The notes beneath the pieces were generated by a model. The model was not told the origin of the DNA, made no database searches, and saw nothing but the letters and a program-made list of their open reading frames with translations. This document shows positions 1 to 6,353 of a stretch of 6,465 bases of DNA, one piece after another. The stretch is from NCBI GenBank assembly GCA_028678555.1, contig JAJRDF010000085.1:1-6465 (forward strand), in the 5' to 3' direction. The DNA comes from Methanomicrobiales archaeon. Lineage in GTDB: Archaea > Halobacteriota > Methanomicrobia > Methanomicrobiales > JACTUA01. The translations under genes were made by a program, and so were the position numbers. The stretch's first letter is position 1. Every line of letters begins with the position of its first letter.

Positions 1-2
1 TC

Positions 3-155
3 ACCGGGGACGGGAGCTCGGCCTGGGTCCGCCTGGAGGGGGGTGTTCCTTCCCACTTTGCCCTGGTCCAGGGCACGCACCTGGCCTACCAGGGAAGGGA
101 GCTCTTCCGGTCCCCGGTCCCCGCCTCGGTTGCGGATCGGCTCGCGCCGGCCTGA
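3..155 (+). CDS. C-terminal fragment of an unidentified protein
   Basis: This open frame enters from the left edge and stops at a TGA at 153-155, giving the last 50 residues of a protein whose start lies outside the window. Its amino-acid composition is ordinary and soluble (segments such as AWVRLEGG, HFALVQGTHLAYQG and ELFRSPVP). The other two plus frames here give Pro/Arg/Gly-rich shadow translations, so this frame is the likely real one. Alternating hydrophobic and polar residues suggest a beta-rich C-terminal domain. The tail loosely recalls the beta-sandwich ends of polysaccharide lyases such as the heparinase II/III group, which would suit the neighbouring surface-glycan genes. That is only a resemblance from memory and should not be used as a name. 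The gene is convergent with the two-gene minus-strand operon. Confidence 0.55.
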   Translation, partial: TGDGSSAWVRLEGGVPSHFALVQGTHLAYQGRELFRSPVPASVADRLAPA

Positions 156-219
156 GGGGGATGGGAGTCCCCGGGGAGCGGCTCCCAGGGAGGGGAACCG
201 GTGTAACGGGCAGGAGGGC
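156..219. other. convergent intergenic spacer with GC-rich inverted repeats
   Basis: This 64-base spacer separates the stop of the left partial gene from the stop of the 637-residue membrane protein. It contains a 10-base perfect palindrome TCCCCGGGGA at 168-177, and an overlapping hairpin GGGAG-CGG-CTCCC at 174-186. The two structures are mutually exclusive. Neither is followed by a T-tract on either strand, so termination is unproven. In GC-rich DNA such short palindromes arise easily by chance. Confidence 0.3.
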
Positions 220-2133
220 CTACTGATAGCCGGCCACCCAGCCGGAGTCGTACACCTTCCGGAATCCGTCCAGCTGCTCCCAGACCGGATCGCTCCTGAA
301 GTAGTAATCCGTGGCATCGGTGAAATCCGGGTCCCTGACAAAGGATCCGGTCCGTGATTTCAGGAGCCGTACGGGTCTCCCTGCAAGTTCGTGGCTCCGG
401 ACAAGGACCATATCTGTGCTCTGGTTTTTCAGGATGGCCGATGTGGTGGCATTGATCTGGAGGATCGTGGTGTTGGGATTGAAGGGCGAGTGCTTGTAGT
501 ACCGGTCAGTGACATAGTCGGTCAGGACAAATCCGTCGGTGAACGGGACGAGCCGGTCAAACCCGGTGATCTCCGGTTCTGTCAGGTAGAATGTGTAGAA
601 CTGCCGCTTCATGAGGGGGTTGTCCGAGGCGGTGAAGTCGTTGGAGACCGAGAGGAGGCACAGGATGGCAAAGAGCACGATCACCGCGGCCTTCCCGTAC
701 CGGCCCGTCCTCCGGAAGAGGTACAGGAACCCGACGGCCGCGGCCAGGCTGATGAAGAGAAACGCATACCCCTGGAACCGGAACAGGTCGAAGTTGCGCC
801 CCAGCCGGTTGATCAGGAGCGCGGGCCCGGGGAAGGCCACGGGGAGCATGAGAAATCCGGTCAGGCAGAAGATCTTCAGGGGGAAGGAGGCCCGCGTGGT
901 GGAGAGGACGGCGAGCACCCCCAGGACCAGGAAGAGGAGGAGGGGGAGGTACTCCAGGTAGTTGAAGAGTTCGGGGAGGGGCACGGAGAGCGCGCCGCTG
1001 CCCGCAAGGCGAGCCGGGCCGGCGATGGCAAGGGCGCGCACCACGAGCCCGAACAGGTACGGGGCAAAGAAGACCCAGTAGACGAGGGTCATCACCATCA
1101 TCATTGCCAGGTACGGGAGCCTGATGAACTCCTGCCGGCGGTCATCCTGGTACAGGATCTGGAGGATGAACATGACGAGCAGGATCAGGACGATGAAGGG
1201 CATGGAGACGGTGTGGAACAGGATGGTGGCGAGGGTAACGAGGAGGATCAGCCCTGCATGGATCCGGGTGGTGGCCATGAGGGTCAGGTAGAACAGGACC
1301 AGGACCAGCACAAGGACCGCACTCCTGGGGAAGGAGGACATCCCGTTGTCGATGACCCCCACGGAGAACGCCGTGAAGAGGGCGGCAAGAAGTGCCATCC
1401 GCCCGCCGCTCCCCAGCCGGCGGGCAATGAGGTACACCATGATGAGCACCATCACGTAGATCAGGCCATTCAGGATGTACATCACCTGCCGGGACTCGGG
1501 AACGATGCCAAAGAGGAGCGAGGTCATGGCACACAGAAGATGCCAGAGCGGGAACTGCTGGTATTCGGTGAAGACGCCGGTGATATGCCCCTGTGCAAGG
1601 AGGTTGTCGATGAGCCATGCATGCCCGATGGGGTCTGTTCTCCCGATGTAGAAGAAGTACTTCAGGGTGACACCCCAGACCACGTTCAGGTAGAGGATCC
1701 CGGTCTGGGCCAGAACAACCGGGATCCGGGCTTCTGATGGCCCGGCGAAGAGGATTTCCAGGAGGATGCAGAGCCCCATCCCGGTCACCAGCAGGTAGTA
1801 GGGGAGCTGCCGCACGGGGGAGGATACCAGGGAGATCACCGAGAGGACGCACAGGACGGTAAAGGCGATGAGCAGCAGGGGGAAGAGGTGGTGACCGCCC
1901 CGGAGCCCGTCCTCCCCCTGCTCCGTGCCCCGGATCCGGAAGAAGATAAGGGGGGCGATGAGCAGCGGGATGGCCAGGTAGCTCCCCAGGATCGCAAGGG
2001 ACGTCATGCCCAGCGCCAGGGGAACCACAAGGCCCAGGAGGGCTGCCACCACGCAGAGGATGGCAATGACCTTCCCGGTGAGGGCGAACTTCTCCTCTGA
2101 CCCGAGCCGGGGGATCTCCCGGAGGCTCCTCAT
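220..2133 (-). CDS. polytopic membrane protein, GT-C-type glycosyltransferase-like
   Basis: A 637-residue integral membrane protein with roughly a dozen hydrophobic segments between residues 20 and 495, then a hydrophilic C-terminal domain of about 140 residues. The long loop after a membrane segment at about 139-163 holds GRTDPIGH (164-171) and FTEYQQFPLWH (188-198). Acidic residues in an early outer loop (D167, E190) are where GT-C-fold glycosyltransferases place catalytic or metal-binding residues. The ending KVYDSGWVAGY resembles the tails of many archaeal membrane glycosyltransferases. The likely role is transfer or polymerisation of lipid-linked sugars on the outer face of the membrane; no acceptor or sugar can be named. 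Three N-glycosylation sequons (N554, N561, N570) lie in the C-terminal domain, which fits an external location. The ATG start overlaps the stop of the upstream flippase (ATGA) and has a GGTGA site 6 bases upstream. An O-antigen polymerase-like role is the main alternative. Confidence 0.85.
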   Translation of the reverse strand: MRSLREIPRLGSEEKFALTGKVIAILCVVAALLGLVVPLALGMTSLAILGSYLAIPLLIAPLIFFRIRGTEQGEDGLRGGHHLFPLLLIAFTVLCVLSVISLVSSPVRQLPYYLLVTGMGLCILLEILFAGPSEARIPVVLAQTGILYLNVVWGVTLKYFFYIGRTDPIGHAWLIDNLLAQGHITGVFTEYQQFPLWHLLCAMTSLLFGIVPESRQVMYILNGLIYVMVLIMVYLIARRLGSGGRMALLAALFTAFSVGVIDNGMSSFPRSAVLVLVLVLFYLTLMATTRIHAGLILLVTLATILFHTVSMPFIVLILLVMFILQILYQDDRRQEFIRLPYLAMMMVMTLVYWVFFAPYLFGLVVRALAIAGPARLAGSGALSVPLPELFNYLEYLPLLLFLVLGVLAVLSTTRASFPLKIFCLTGFLMLPVAFPGPALLINRLGRNFDLFRFQGYAFLFISLAAAVGFLYLFRRTGRYGKAAVIVLFAILCLLSVSNDFTASDNPLMKRQFYTFYLTEPEITGFDRLVPFTDGFVLTDYVTDRYYKHSPFNPNTTILQINATTSAILKNQSTDMVLVRSHELAGRPVRLLKSRTGSFVRDPDFTDATDYYFRSDPVWEQLDGFRKVYDSGWVAGYQ

Positions 2134-2144
2134 GCCGCCTCACC
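2130..2144 (-). promoter_or_regulatory. ATGA stop-start overlap with Shine-Dalgarno GGTGA
   Basis: On the minus strand the TGA of the flippase (2132-2130) overlaps the ATG of the membrane glycosyltransferase-like gene (2133-2131), forming ATGA. A GGTGA motif at 2144-2140 lies 6 bases before the ATG, inside the last codons of the flippase. This fixes the start of the downstream gene. It also predicts translational coupling, so the two membrane proteins are made together. Confidence 0.8.
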
Positions 2145-3437
2145 GGTCCTGGCCGGGGGGACTGCGGGAGGTAATCTCCAGAGGAGCCATATCAGGGGAA
2201 CGGCGATGATGGCATGGGTGAGGATCCACGCGACGCCTGCTCCCTCAATGCCGAGGATGGGAAGCAGGATGAAGGAGAGGCCCAGCAGGAGGACCAGCCG
2301 GAGAGCGTTGATCCCGACCACGGCACGGATGCTCATCCGGATATTCAGGAAGGGGATGCCGATCTTGTGGAATGCCACGAGGAAACTGGAGAAGGTGAGG
2401 ATCAGGAGGAGGGGATACGCTGCCGTATAGGCGGTGCCGAAGAACTGGAGGAGGGTCTTTCCGAAGAGAATGACAAAGATCCCGATGGGGAGGAGCACGA
2501 GAGCGCTCACAAGGAGCGCCCGCATGGCCTCCCTGCGGGGGTCCTCTGATCCGTAACTTCCCTCCACGAAATACGAGGTTCCGATGGCATCCGGGATCAC
2601 GAGAATCAGGGTTGCGATGGCGAAAGCGATGAAGTACAGAGCTGCTGCCACGGGTCCCAGAACCGCGAGCACGATCAGGGGAAGAACCAGCTCGGGGATA
2701 TCCGCAAGGAGGGTGGAGACGTAATTCGCTGACGAGAAACGGTACATGTCTCTCAGGACGTCCCTCCGGACGCCGAATGTCAGCCGAACGAACTTCATGG
2801 CCGCAAAGAGGGAGAACGCAGCGGCCAGGAAGCTGCTGACCCCGGCCGCCAGGAAGATGCCCAGGCCCCCCAGGAAGACCAGGGGGTACAGGAGGGGGAG
2901 GCGGACAGCCGTCACCAGGTACTGGAGGAAAAGGAGGTGGGGCCGCCGGTGGGCGATGAAGGTCCGCCCCAGGATATAGATGAAGGAGGTGAGGGGCACA
3001 ATCGCAAGAAAGAGGAGCCAGTAGTCCCGGATGATGGCGAGGGATGGCATGACGACCGGCACCACCAGAAGAAAAATGGCGGCCATGATGACCGCCGCTG
3101 CGGTAGTGACCCAGACAGAGATGGAAAAGACCTCCCCGGGGTCCCGCAGGGGGGTGAACCGGATGACCGAGACATCGAACCCGAGCATGGCGAGGGATAC
3201 GAGAAGGCCTGTTGCCGAGATGAGGGCGGTTCCGATGCCTACCTCCGCCACGGGGTACAGGTGGGCCGCGATGGTCCAGAAGAGGAACCCGATGACCGCT
3301 GCATTGAGGAACCGGCTGGCTGTCAAAACCAGGGAGTTCCGGTACAGGGGATCCTTCCAGTACCGCTCCACCATGCCCCGGACGGTGGTTCCCTCGAGGA
3401 TCCCGGAGAAGGGGTGGCGGAGGTCTGGCATTGTCAT
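2130..3437 (-). CDS. Wzx-like polysaccharide flippase (MOP superfamily)
   Basis: A 435-residue polytopic protein, the normal size for Wzx/RfbX-type transporters of the MOP superfamily, which flip lipid-linked oligosaccharides across the cytoplasmic membrane. A polar N-terminus of about 33 residues precedes 12 or more hydrophobic segments. The family pattern shows in LYRNSLVLTASRF (31-43), MLGFDVSVIRFTP (84-96), the amphipathic stretch YRFSSANYVSTLLADIP (232-248), and the C-terminal LPILGIEGAGVAW (392-404). The start is uncertain. The ATG at 3437-3435 and a second ATG two codons later (3431-3429) have only a weak purine stretch upstream. An in-frame ATG at 3473-3471 would give 447 residues. 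The frame stays open far upstream only because it runs antisense to the synthetase gene. It is the first gene of a pair with the GT-C-like protein, so a role in S-layer glycan or exopolysaccharide export is likely. The exact substrate is unknown. Confidence 0.88.
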   Translation of the reverse strand: MTMPDLRHPFSGILEGTTVRGMVERYWKDPLYRNSLVLTASRFLNAAVIGFLFWTIAAHLYPVAEVGIGTALISATGLLVSLAMLGFDVSVIRFTPLRDPGEVFSISVWVTTAAAVIMAAIFLLVVPVVMPSLAIIRDYWLLFLAIVPLTSFIYILGRTFIAHRRPHLLFLQYLVTAVRLPLLYPLVFLGGLGIFLAAGVSSFLAAAFSLFAAMKFVRLTFGVRRDVLRDMYRFSSANYVSTLLADIPELVLPLIVLAVLGPVAAALYFIAFAIATLILVIPDAIGTSYFVEGSYGSEDPRREAMRALLVSALVLLPIGIFVILFGKTLLQFFGTAYTAAYPLLLILTFSSFLVAFHKIGIPFLNIRMSIRAVVGINALRLVLLLGLSFILLPILGIEGAGVAWILTHAIIAVPLIWLLWRLPPAVPPARTGEAA

Positions 3438-3543
3438 CTGACGTTTTCCCACGGGTGACTTAACCGTTCCCATTCTTCCCACTTTGCAGGAATTGGAGGC
3501 CGTATCCGGGGGAAGAGGTCCCGGTCCGTGCGGGTGCGTTTCA

Positions 3544-3568
3544 GAAGGTTCAAGTCCTTCCGTCCCTG
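3544..3568 (+). other. isolated tRNA T-arm-like hairpin
   Basis: A perfect 5-base stem (GAAGG at 3544-3548 with CCTTC at 3556-3560) encloses the 7-base loop TTCAAGT. This matches the T-arm consensus GTTCRANYC of tRNAs. Seven bases (3561-3567) and a G follow, where the acceptor strand and discriminator base would be. I found no matching 5' acceptor strand, D-arm or anticodon arm upstream, so this is not a complete tRNA. It may be a remnant of a tRNA 3' end or chance. Confidence 0.25.
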
Positions 3569-3646
3569 ACCTGAGTTCCGGGAGGCTACCCGCCCGGTCA
3601 CGGGAGGCGCGGGAAGCGGCCGGTGACCCGGGGGCCACGAGAGAGA

Positions 3647-3653
3647 GGGGAGG
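3647..3653 (+). promoter_or_regulatory. Shine-Dalgarno site GGGGAGG for the acyl-CoA synthetase
   Basis: The purine run ending in GGGGAGG lies 9 bases before an in-frame ATT at 3663. It is the only strong Shine-Dalgarno match between the in-frame stop at 3624-3626 and the conserved N-terminus. It is therefore the main support for initiation at the non-canonical ATT rather than at the GTG at 3741. Confidence 0.6.
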
Positions 3654-3662
3654 CAGACACCC

Positions 3663-5561
3663 ATTCCTGAAGCGTTTGACGAGGTCTACCGCCATTCCCT
3701 GGAGGACCCGGAGCGGTTCTGGGGAGAGGCTGCCCGGGCGGTGGACTGGTACCGGCCCTGGGACCGGGTTTTGGATGGTTCCCGCCCGCCCTTTTACCGG
3801 TGGTTCCCGGGCGGGGTGCTCAACACCTGCCACAACGCGCTGGACCGGCACGTGGAGACCGGGAAGGGCGACCGGATCGCCCTCATCTATGACAGCCCGG
3901 TGACCGGCATGGTAAAGACCTTCACCTACCGGGACCTGCGGGACCGGGTGGCCCGGTGTGCAGGGGGTCTCCGGGATCTGGGGGTGGAGAAGGGGGACCG
4001 GGTGGTCATCTACATGCCCATGGTCCCCGAGGCCGTGACCGCGATGCTGGCCTGCGCCCGGATCGGGGCCATCCACTCGGTGGTCTTCGGGGGATTCGCC
4101 GCTCCGGAACTCGCGGGCCGCATCCAGGATGCCCGGCCGAAGGTGATCCTCTCCGCCTCCTGCGGGATCGAGGTGAACCGGGTGATCCCGTACAAACCCC
4201 TGCTGGACCGGGCCATCGAGATCTCGGTGGCAAAACCGGACCGGTGCGTGATCCTGCAGCGGAATGAGGGGCCGGCCCCCCTCGTTCCGGGCCGTGACCT
4301 GGACTGGTCTGTCCTGGAGGACGCTTCCCCTGCGGCATGTGTCCCGGTCTCCGCCACCGATCCCCTCTACATCCTCTACACCTCGGGCACGACCGGCATC
4401 CCGAAGGGAGTGGTGCGGGACAACGGCGGGCATGCGGCAGCCCTCACCTGGTCCATGGGGGCCATCTACGGTGTGGCACCCGGCGACGTGTACTGGGCGG
4501 CCTCGGATATCGGGTGGGTGGTGGGCCACTCCTACATCGTGTACGGCCCCCTCTTCCACGGGTGCACCTCGATCCTGTATGAGGGGAAATCGGTGGGGAC
4601 TCCCGATCCCGGTGCGTTCTGGCGGGTCATCGCAGAGCACCGGGTCAGCGTCCTCTTCACCGCCCCGACGGCATTCCGGGCGATCCGCCGGGAGGACCCG
4701 GAGGGCACCCACATCCGGAAGTACGATCTCTCCCGGTTCCGCATGCTCTTTCTGGCAGGCGAACGGTGCGACCCCTCCACGCTCCACTGGGCCGAGGAGA
4801 AGCTCCGGGTCCCGGTCATCGACCACTGGTGGCAGACCGAGACCGGCTGGGCCATCGGGGCCAACTGCGCCGGCCTCGGCCTCCTCCCCGTGAAGCCGGG
4901 GTCCTGCACGAAGCCTGTGCCCGGTTACGACGTGCGGGTGCTGGACGAGGCCGGGTCAGAGGTCCCGGCCGGTGTCATCGGGAACATCGTCATCCGCCTT
5001 CCCCTGCCGCCGGGATGCTTCCCCACGCTCTGGAACAACGACGCGGACTACGTGAAGACCTACCTCTCCCGCTACCCCGGCTGCTACCTGACCGGCGATG
5101 CCGGCTGCATCGATGCCGACGGTTACCTCTGGATCATGAGCCGCACTGATGATATCATCAATACGGCCGGCCACCGTCTCTCCACGGGCGCTATGGAGGA
5201 GGTGATCGCCTCCCACCCTGACGTGGCTGAGTGCGCGGTCACCGGCGTTGCCGATGAGATCAAGGGGGAGATCCCTCTCGGCTTCATCGTGCTGAAGGCC
5301 GGCGTGACCCGGGACCCGGCAGTGATCCTCTCTGAACTCTACCGGATGGTCCGGGAGCGGATCGGCCCCATCGCCTCCTTCAAGTCGGCGGCGGTGGTCC
5401 GGAGGCTCCCCAAGACCCGCTCGGGGAAGATCCTCCGGGGCACCATGAAGAAGATCGCCGACGGGGAACCGTATCAGGTCCCGCCCACCATCGACGATCC
5501 TGCGATCCTGGACGAGATCCGGGAGAGCCTCAGTGCCCTGGGATACCCGAAAAAAAGTTAA
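3663..5561 (+). CDS. prpE: AMP-forming acyl-CoA synthetase, propionyl-CoA synthetase type
   Basis: A cytoplasmic enzyme of the ANL superfamily that activates a short-chain acid with ATP and CoA, releasing AMP and pyrophosphate. With the ATT start it has 632 residues, the usual PrpE/ACS length. Motifs in order: N-terminal DWYRPWDRVLD (28-38), P-loop TSGTTGIPKG (240-249) followed by VVRDNGGH, FLAGE (363-367), WWQTETG (389-395), TGD (477-479), SRTDD (493-497), GHRLST (503-508), and the C-terminal catalytic lysine K589 in PKTRSGK. In acetyl-CoA synthetases the FLAGE region reads SVGEP; Ala at that valine position is associated with propionate use. RDNGG after the P-loop is also PrpE-like. All catalytic motifs are intact, so the gene looks functional. 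No in-frame ATG occurs before 3909, well inside the conserved region. The GTG at 3741 would remove 26 residues that match the family. Propionyl-CoA could feed 2-oxobutyrate and isoleucine synthesis in an archaeon; this is inference. Acetate or a broader short-chain range remains possible. Confidence 0.92.
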   Translation: MPEAFDEVYRHSLEDPERFWGEAARAVDWYRPWDRVLDGSRPPFYRWFPGGVLNTCHNALDRHVETGKGDRIALIYDSPVTGMVKTFTYRDLRDRVARCAGGLRDLGVEKGDRVVIYMPMVPEAVTAMLACARIGAIHSVVFGGFAAPELAGRIQDARPKVILSASCGIEVNRVIPYKPLLDRAIEISVAKPDRCVILQRNEGPAPLVPGRDLDWSVLEDASPAACVPVSATDPLYILYTSGTTGIPKGVVRDNGGHAAALTWSMGAIYGVAPGDVYWAASDIGWVVGHSYIVYGPLFHGCTSILYEGKSVGTPDPGAFWRVIAEHRVSVLFTAPTAFRAIRREDPEGTHIRKYDLSRFRMLFLAGERCDPSTLHWAEEKLRVPVIDHWWQTETGWAIGANCAGLGLLPVKPGSCTKPVPGYDVRVLDEAGSEVPAGVIGNIVIRLPLPPGCFPTLWNNDADYVKTYLSRYPGCYLTGDAGCIDADGYLWIMSRTDDIINTAGHRLSTGAMEEVIASHPDVAECAVTGVADEIKGEIPLGFIVLKAGVTRDPAVILSELYRMVRERIGPIASFKSAAVVRRLPKTRSGKILRGTMKKIADGEPYQVPPTIDDPAILDEIRESLSALGYPKKS

Positions 5562-5605
5562 TACAGGGGGATCCCATCAGCCACGGGAGGGGCGGACCCC
5601 CTCCC
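5550..5605 (-). terminator. hairpin plus T7 terminator for the lipoprotein gene
   Basis: Just beyond the lipoprotein stop, a perfect 8-base stem GGGAGGGG (5585-5592) / CCCCTCCC (5598-5605) has a 5-base loop. About 28 bases further along the minus-strand transcript there is a run of seven T (5556-5550). Archaeal termination depends mainly on oligo-T tracts, so the T7 run is the probable signal. The run lies within the last codons of the convergent acyl-CoA synthetase. On the plus strand the hairpin follows the synthetase stop by 23 bases but has no T-run, so its role for that gene is doubtful. Confidence 0.55.
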
Positions 5606-5606
5606 T

Positions 5607-6203
5607 TCAGGATTCGGCCAGGAGGTTCTGCTCCTCCATGACGGCCGGCCCCCGGGACTGGACCTGGATCAGGGGCGATCCCGGCACCAGCACCCGGAGT
5701 TCGAATGGATCGTTCCGGTAGATCCAGTAGCCCGGCCTCACCGGTACGGCGATGGAAAAGGTCTCCCCGGTCTCGAGGATGGTGTCCCGGTTGCCGTTCT
5801 TCATCTCCCTGATCTCGTAGCGGAGCCCTGTCGTCTCGCCGTACCGGGTCAGGGTCACCTGGACGTTCTCCATGTCCACCGGGTCTGCCGAAGGGACCTT
5901 CATCAGGTCGAAGGTGATCAGGTCCAGGTAGCTGCCCCCGGTCCCCCTGATGCCGAGCACCGGCCCTGTCACCCGCAGGAATGCCCCGTCCTGCGTGAGG
6001 GATCCTGCCTCCGGGAGGGCTGTGGGTTCCGGAACCGTGGGGGAGATGGTGGGCAGGGTCCGGATGGTCGTCGTTGTCACCGGGGTGGGTGCCAGGGTCC
6101 TGAGGGAGGGCGGGGGCTGGGACCCCCTGTCCGTACACCCTGCGAAGAGGAGGCCACAGACAAGGATAGCCGCTCCGAGGATCATGACCCTGCGCGATGG
6201 CAT
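5607..6203 (-). CDS. predicted lipoprotein with archaellin-like beta-sandwich domain
   Basis: A 198-residue protein. Residues 1-22 form a signal peptide: basic MPSRR, a hydrophobic core, then a lipobox-like LLFAGC with C23 as the predicted lipidated cysteine. Residues 24-66 are a Thr/Pro/Ser-rich linker, probably extended and perhaps glycosylated. Residues 70-186 form a beta-rich domain whose landmarks match my memory of the archaellin (PF01917) C-terminal domain: LITFDLMK then DPVDMENVQVTL (107-118), NGNRDTILETGETFSI (136-151), and NDPFELRVLVPG followed by IQVQSRGP (164-186). There is no class III (type IV pilin) signal peptide, so it is not a filament subunit. It is more likely anchored outside the membrane, like the archaellin-fold stator proteins FlaF/FlaG in shape if not in role. 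The start is set by a GGGAGTGA site 6 bases upstream. It is convergent with the synthetase. The function is unknown. Confidence 0.85.
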   Translation of the reverse strand: MPSRRVMILGAAILVCGLLFAGCTDRGSQPPPSLRTLAPTPVTTTTIRTLPTISPTVPEPTALPEAGSLTQDGAFLRVTGPVLGIRGTGGSYLDLITFDLMKVPSADPVDMENVQVTLTRYGETTGLRYEIREMKNGNRDTILETGETFSIAVPVRPGYWIYRNDPFELRVLVPGSPLIQVQSRGPAVMEEQNLLAES

Positions 6204-6209
6204 CCCACG

Positions 6210-6217
6210 TCACTCCC
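6210..6217 (-). promoter_or_regulatory. strong Shine-Dalgarno site GGGAGTGA
   Basis: On the minus strand GGGAGTGA (6217-6210) lies 6 bases before the ATG at 6203-6201. It is close to the archaeal anti-Shine-Dalgarno complement GGAGGTGA. It favours this ATG over the internal methionine at residue 7 of the lipoprotein. Confidence 0.75.
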
Positions 6218-6262
6218 TGATTGAGTACAAGAGAATACGATCCACTGCCATACCAAGTTACC
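6218..6262 (-). promoter_or_regulatory. possible promoter region of the lipoprotein gene
   Basis: This stretch is clearly less GC-rich than the surrounding sequence and lies directly upstream of the Shine-Dalgarno site. Read on the minus strand it contains TAACTTGGTATGG (6260-6248) and CGTATTCTC, either of which might serve as a weak TATA element. No canonical archaeal TTTATATA box or BRE is visible, so the placement is tentative. Confidence 0.3.
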
Positions 6263-6308
6263 GGTTCCCTGGTATCGGGAGAACCTCTCGCTCCCGTGCA
6301 GGGATGGG

Positions 6309-6344
6309 AAGAAAAGAGGGGATCCCGATCGGCGGGCTATCCCC
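6309..6344 (-). terminator. hairpin plus T-rich terminator of the right-edge gene
   Basis: Ten bases after the stop of the partial gene, the minus strand can fold into a long hairpin. GGGGAT (6344-6339) pairs with ATCCCC (6323-6318), and CCCG (6336-6333) pairs with CGGG (6327-6324). The loop has five bases and there is a 2-base bulge at 6337-6338. TCTTTTCTT follows immediately (6317-6309). This separates the right-edge gene from the lipoprotein gene, which then needs its own promoter. Confidence 0.65.
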
Positions 6345-6353
6345 CTGGTGCCC

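Larger units (their letters stand above)
3438..3662. other. divergent intergenic region between flippase and acyl-CoA synthetase
   Basis: This 225-base region separates two divergently transcribed genes, so it should carry promoters for both. I see no convincing TATA box or BRE on either strand. The part next to the flippase (3441-3490) is less GC-rich, and its TTAAC-containing stretch at 3461 is the best promoter-like sequence. Open frames crossing the region on both strands have Arg/Pro/Gly-rich translations and look like GC-driven shadows. The only other visible structure is a tRNA T-arm-like hairpin at 3544-3560. Confidence 0.5.

Noticed and set aside
1081..1110. Short repeat of ATC/CATCATCATT triplets
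   Set aside because: It encodes a run of methionine and valine codons within a membrane segment of the minus-strand gene and is explained by coding sequence.
391..1737. A 448-codon open frame on the plus strand inside the membrane glycosyltransferase-like gene
   Set aside because: Its translation is dominated by Asp, Glu, Gly, His and Gln runs, as expected from reading hydrophobic, GC3-rich membrane codons on the opposite strand. The minus-strand gene has membrane segments and a good Shine-Dalgarno site.
3484..3568. Complete class II tRNA (Leu or Ser type) ending at the T-arm
   Set aside because: No 5' strand pairs with the seven bases at 3561-3567, and no D-arm or anticodon arm can be drawn in the preceding 85 bases.
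3484..3903. Plus-strand frame that could be an upstream gene or a frameshifted N-terminus of the synthetase
   Set aside because: Its translation is low-complexity Arg/Ser/Pro/Gly. The synthetase N-terminus is fully explained in its own frame from 3663, so no frameshift is needed.
3474..4826. Upstream extension of the flippase reading frame to 898 codons, antisense to the acyl-CoA synthetase
   Set aside because: The extension is Pro/Gly/His/Arg-rich with no membrane segments, and runs opposite a clearly conserved enzyme. The flippase fold begins after the methionines near 3437-3473.
5530..6213. A 227-codon minus-strand frame overlapping the lipoprotein gene
   Set aside because: It is Pro/Gly/Arg-rich and without recognisable domains. 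The alternative frame has a signal peptide, lipobox and ordered beta-domain motifs.
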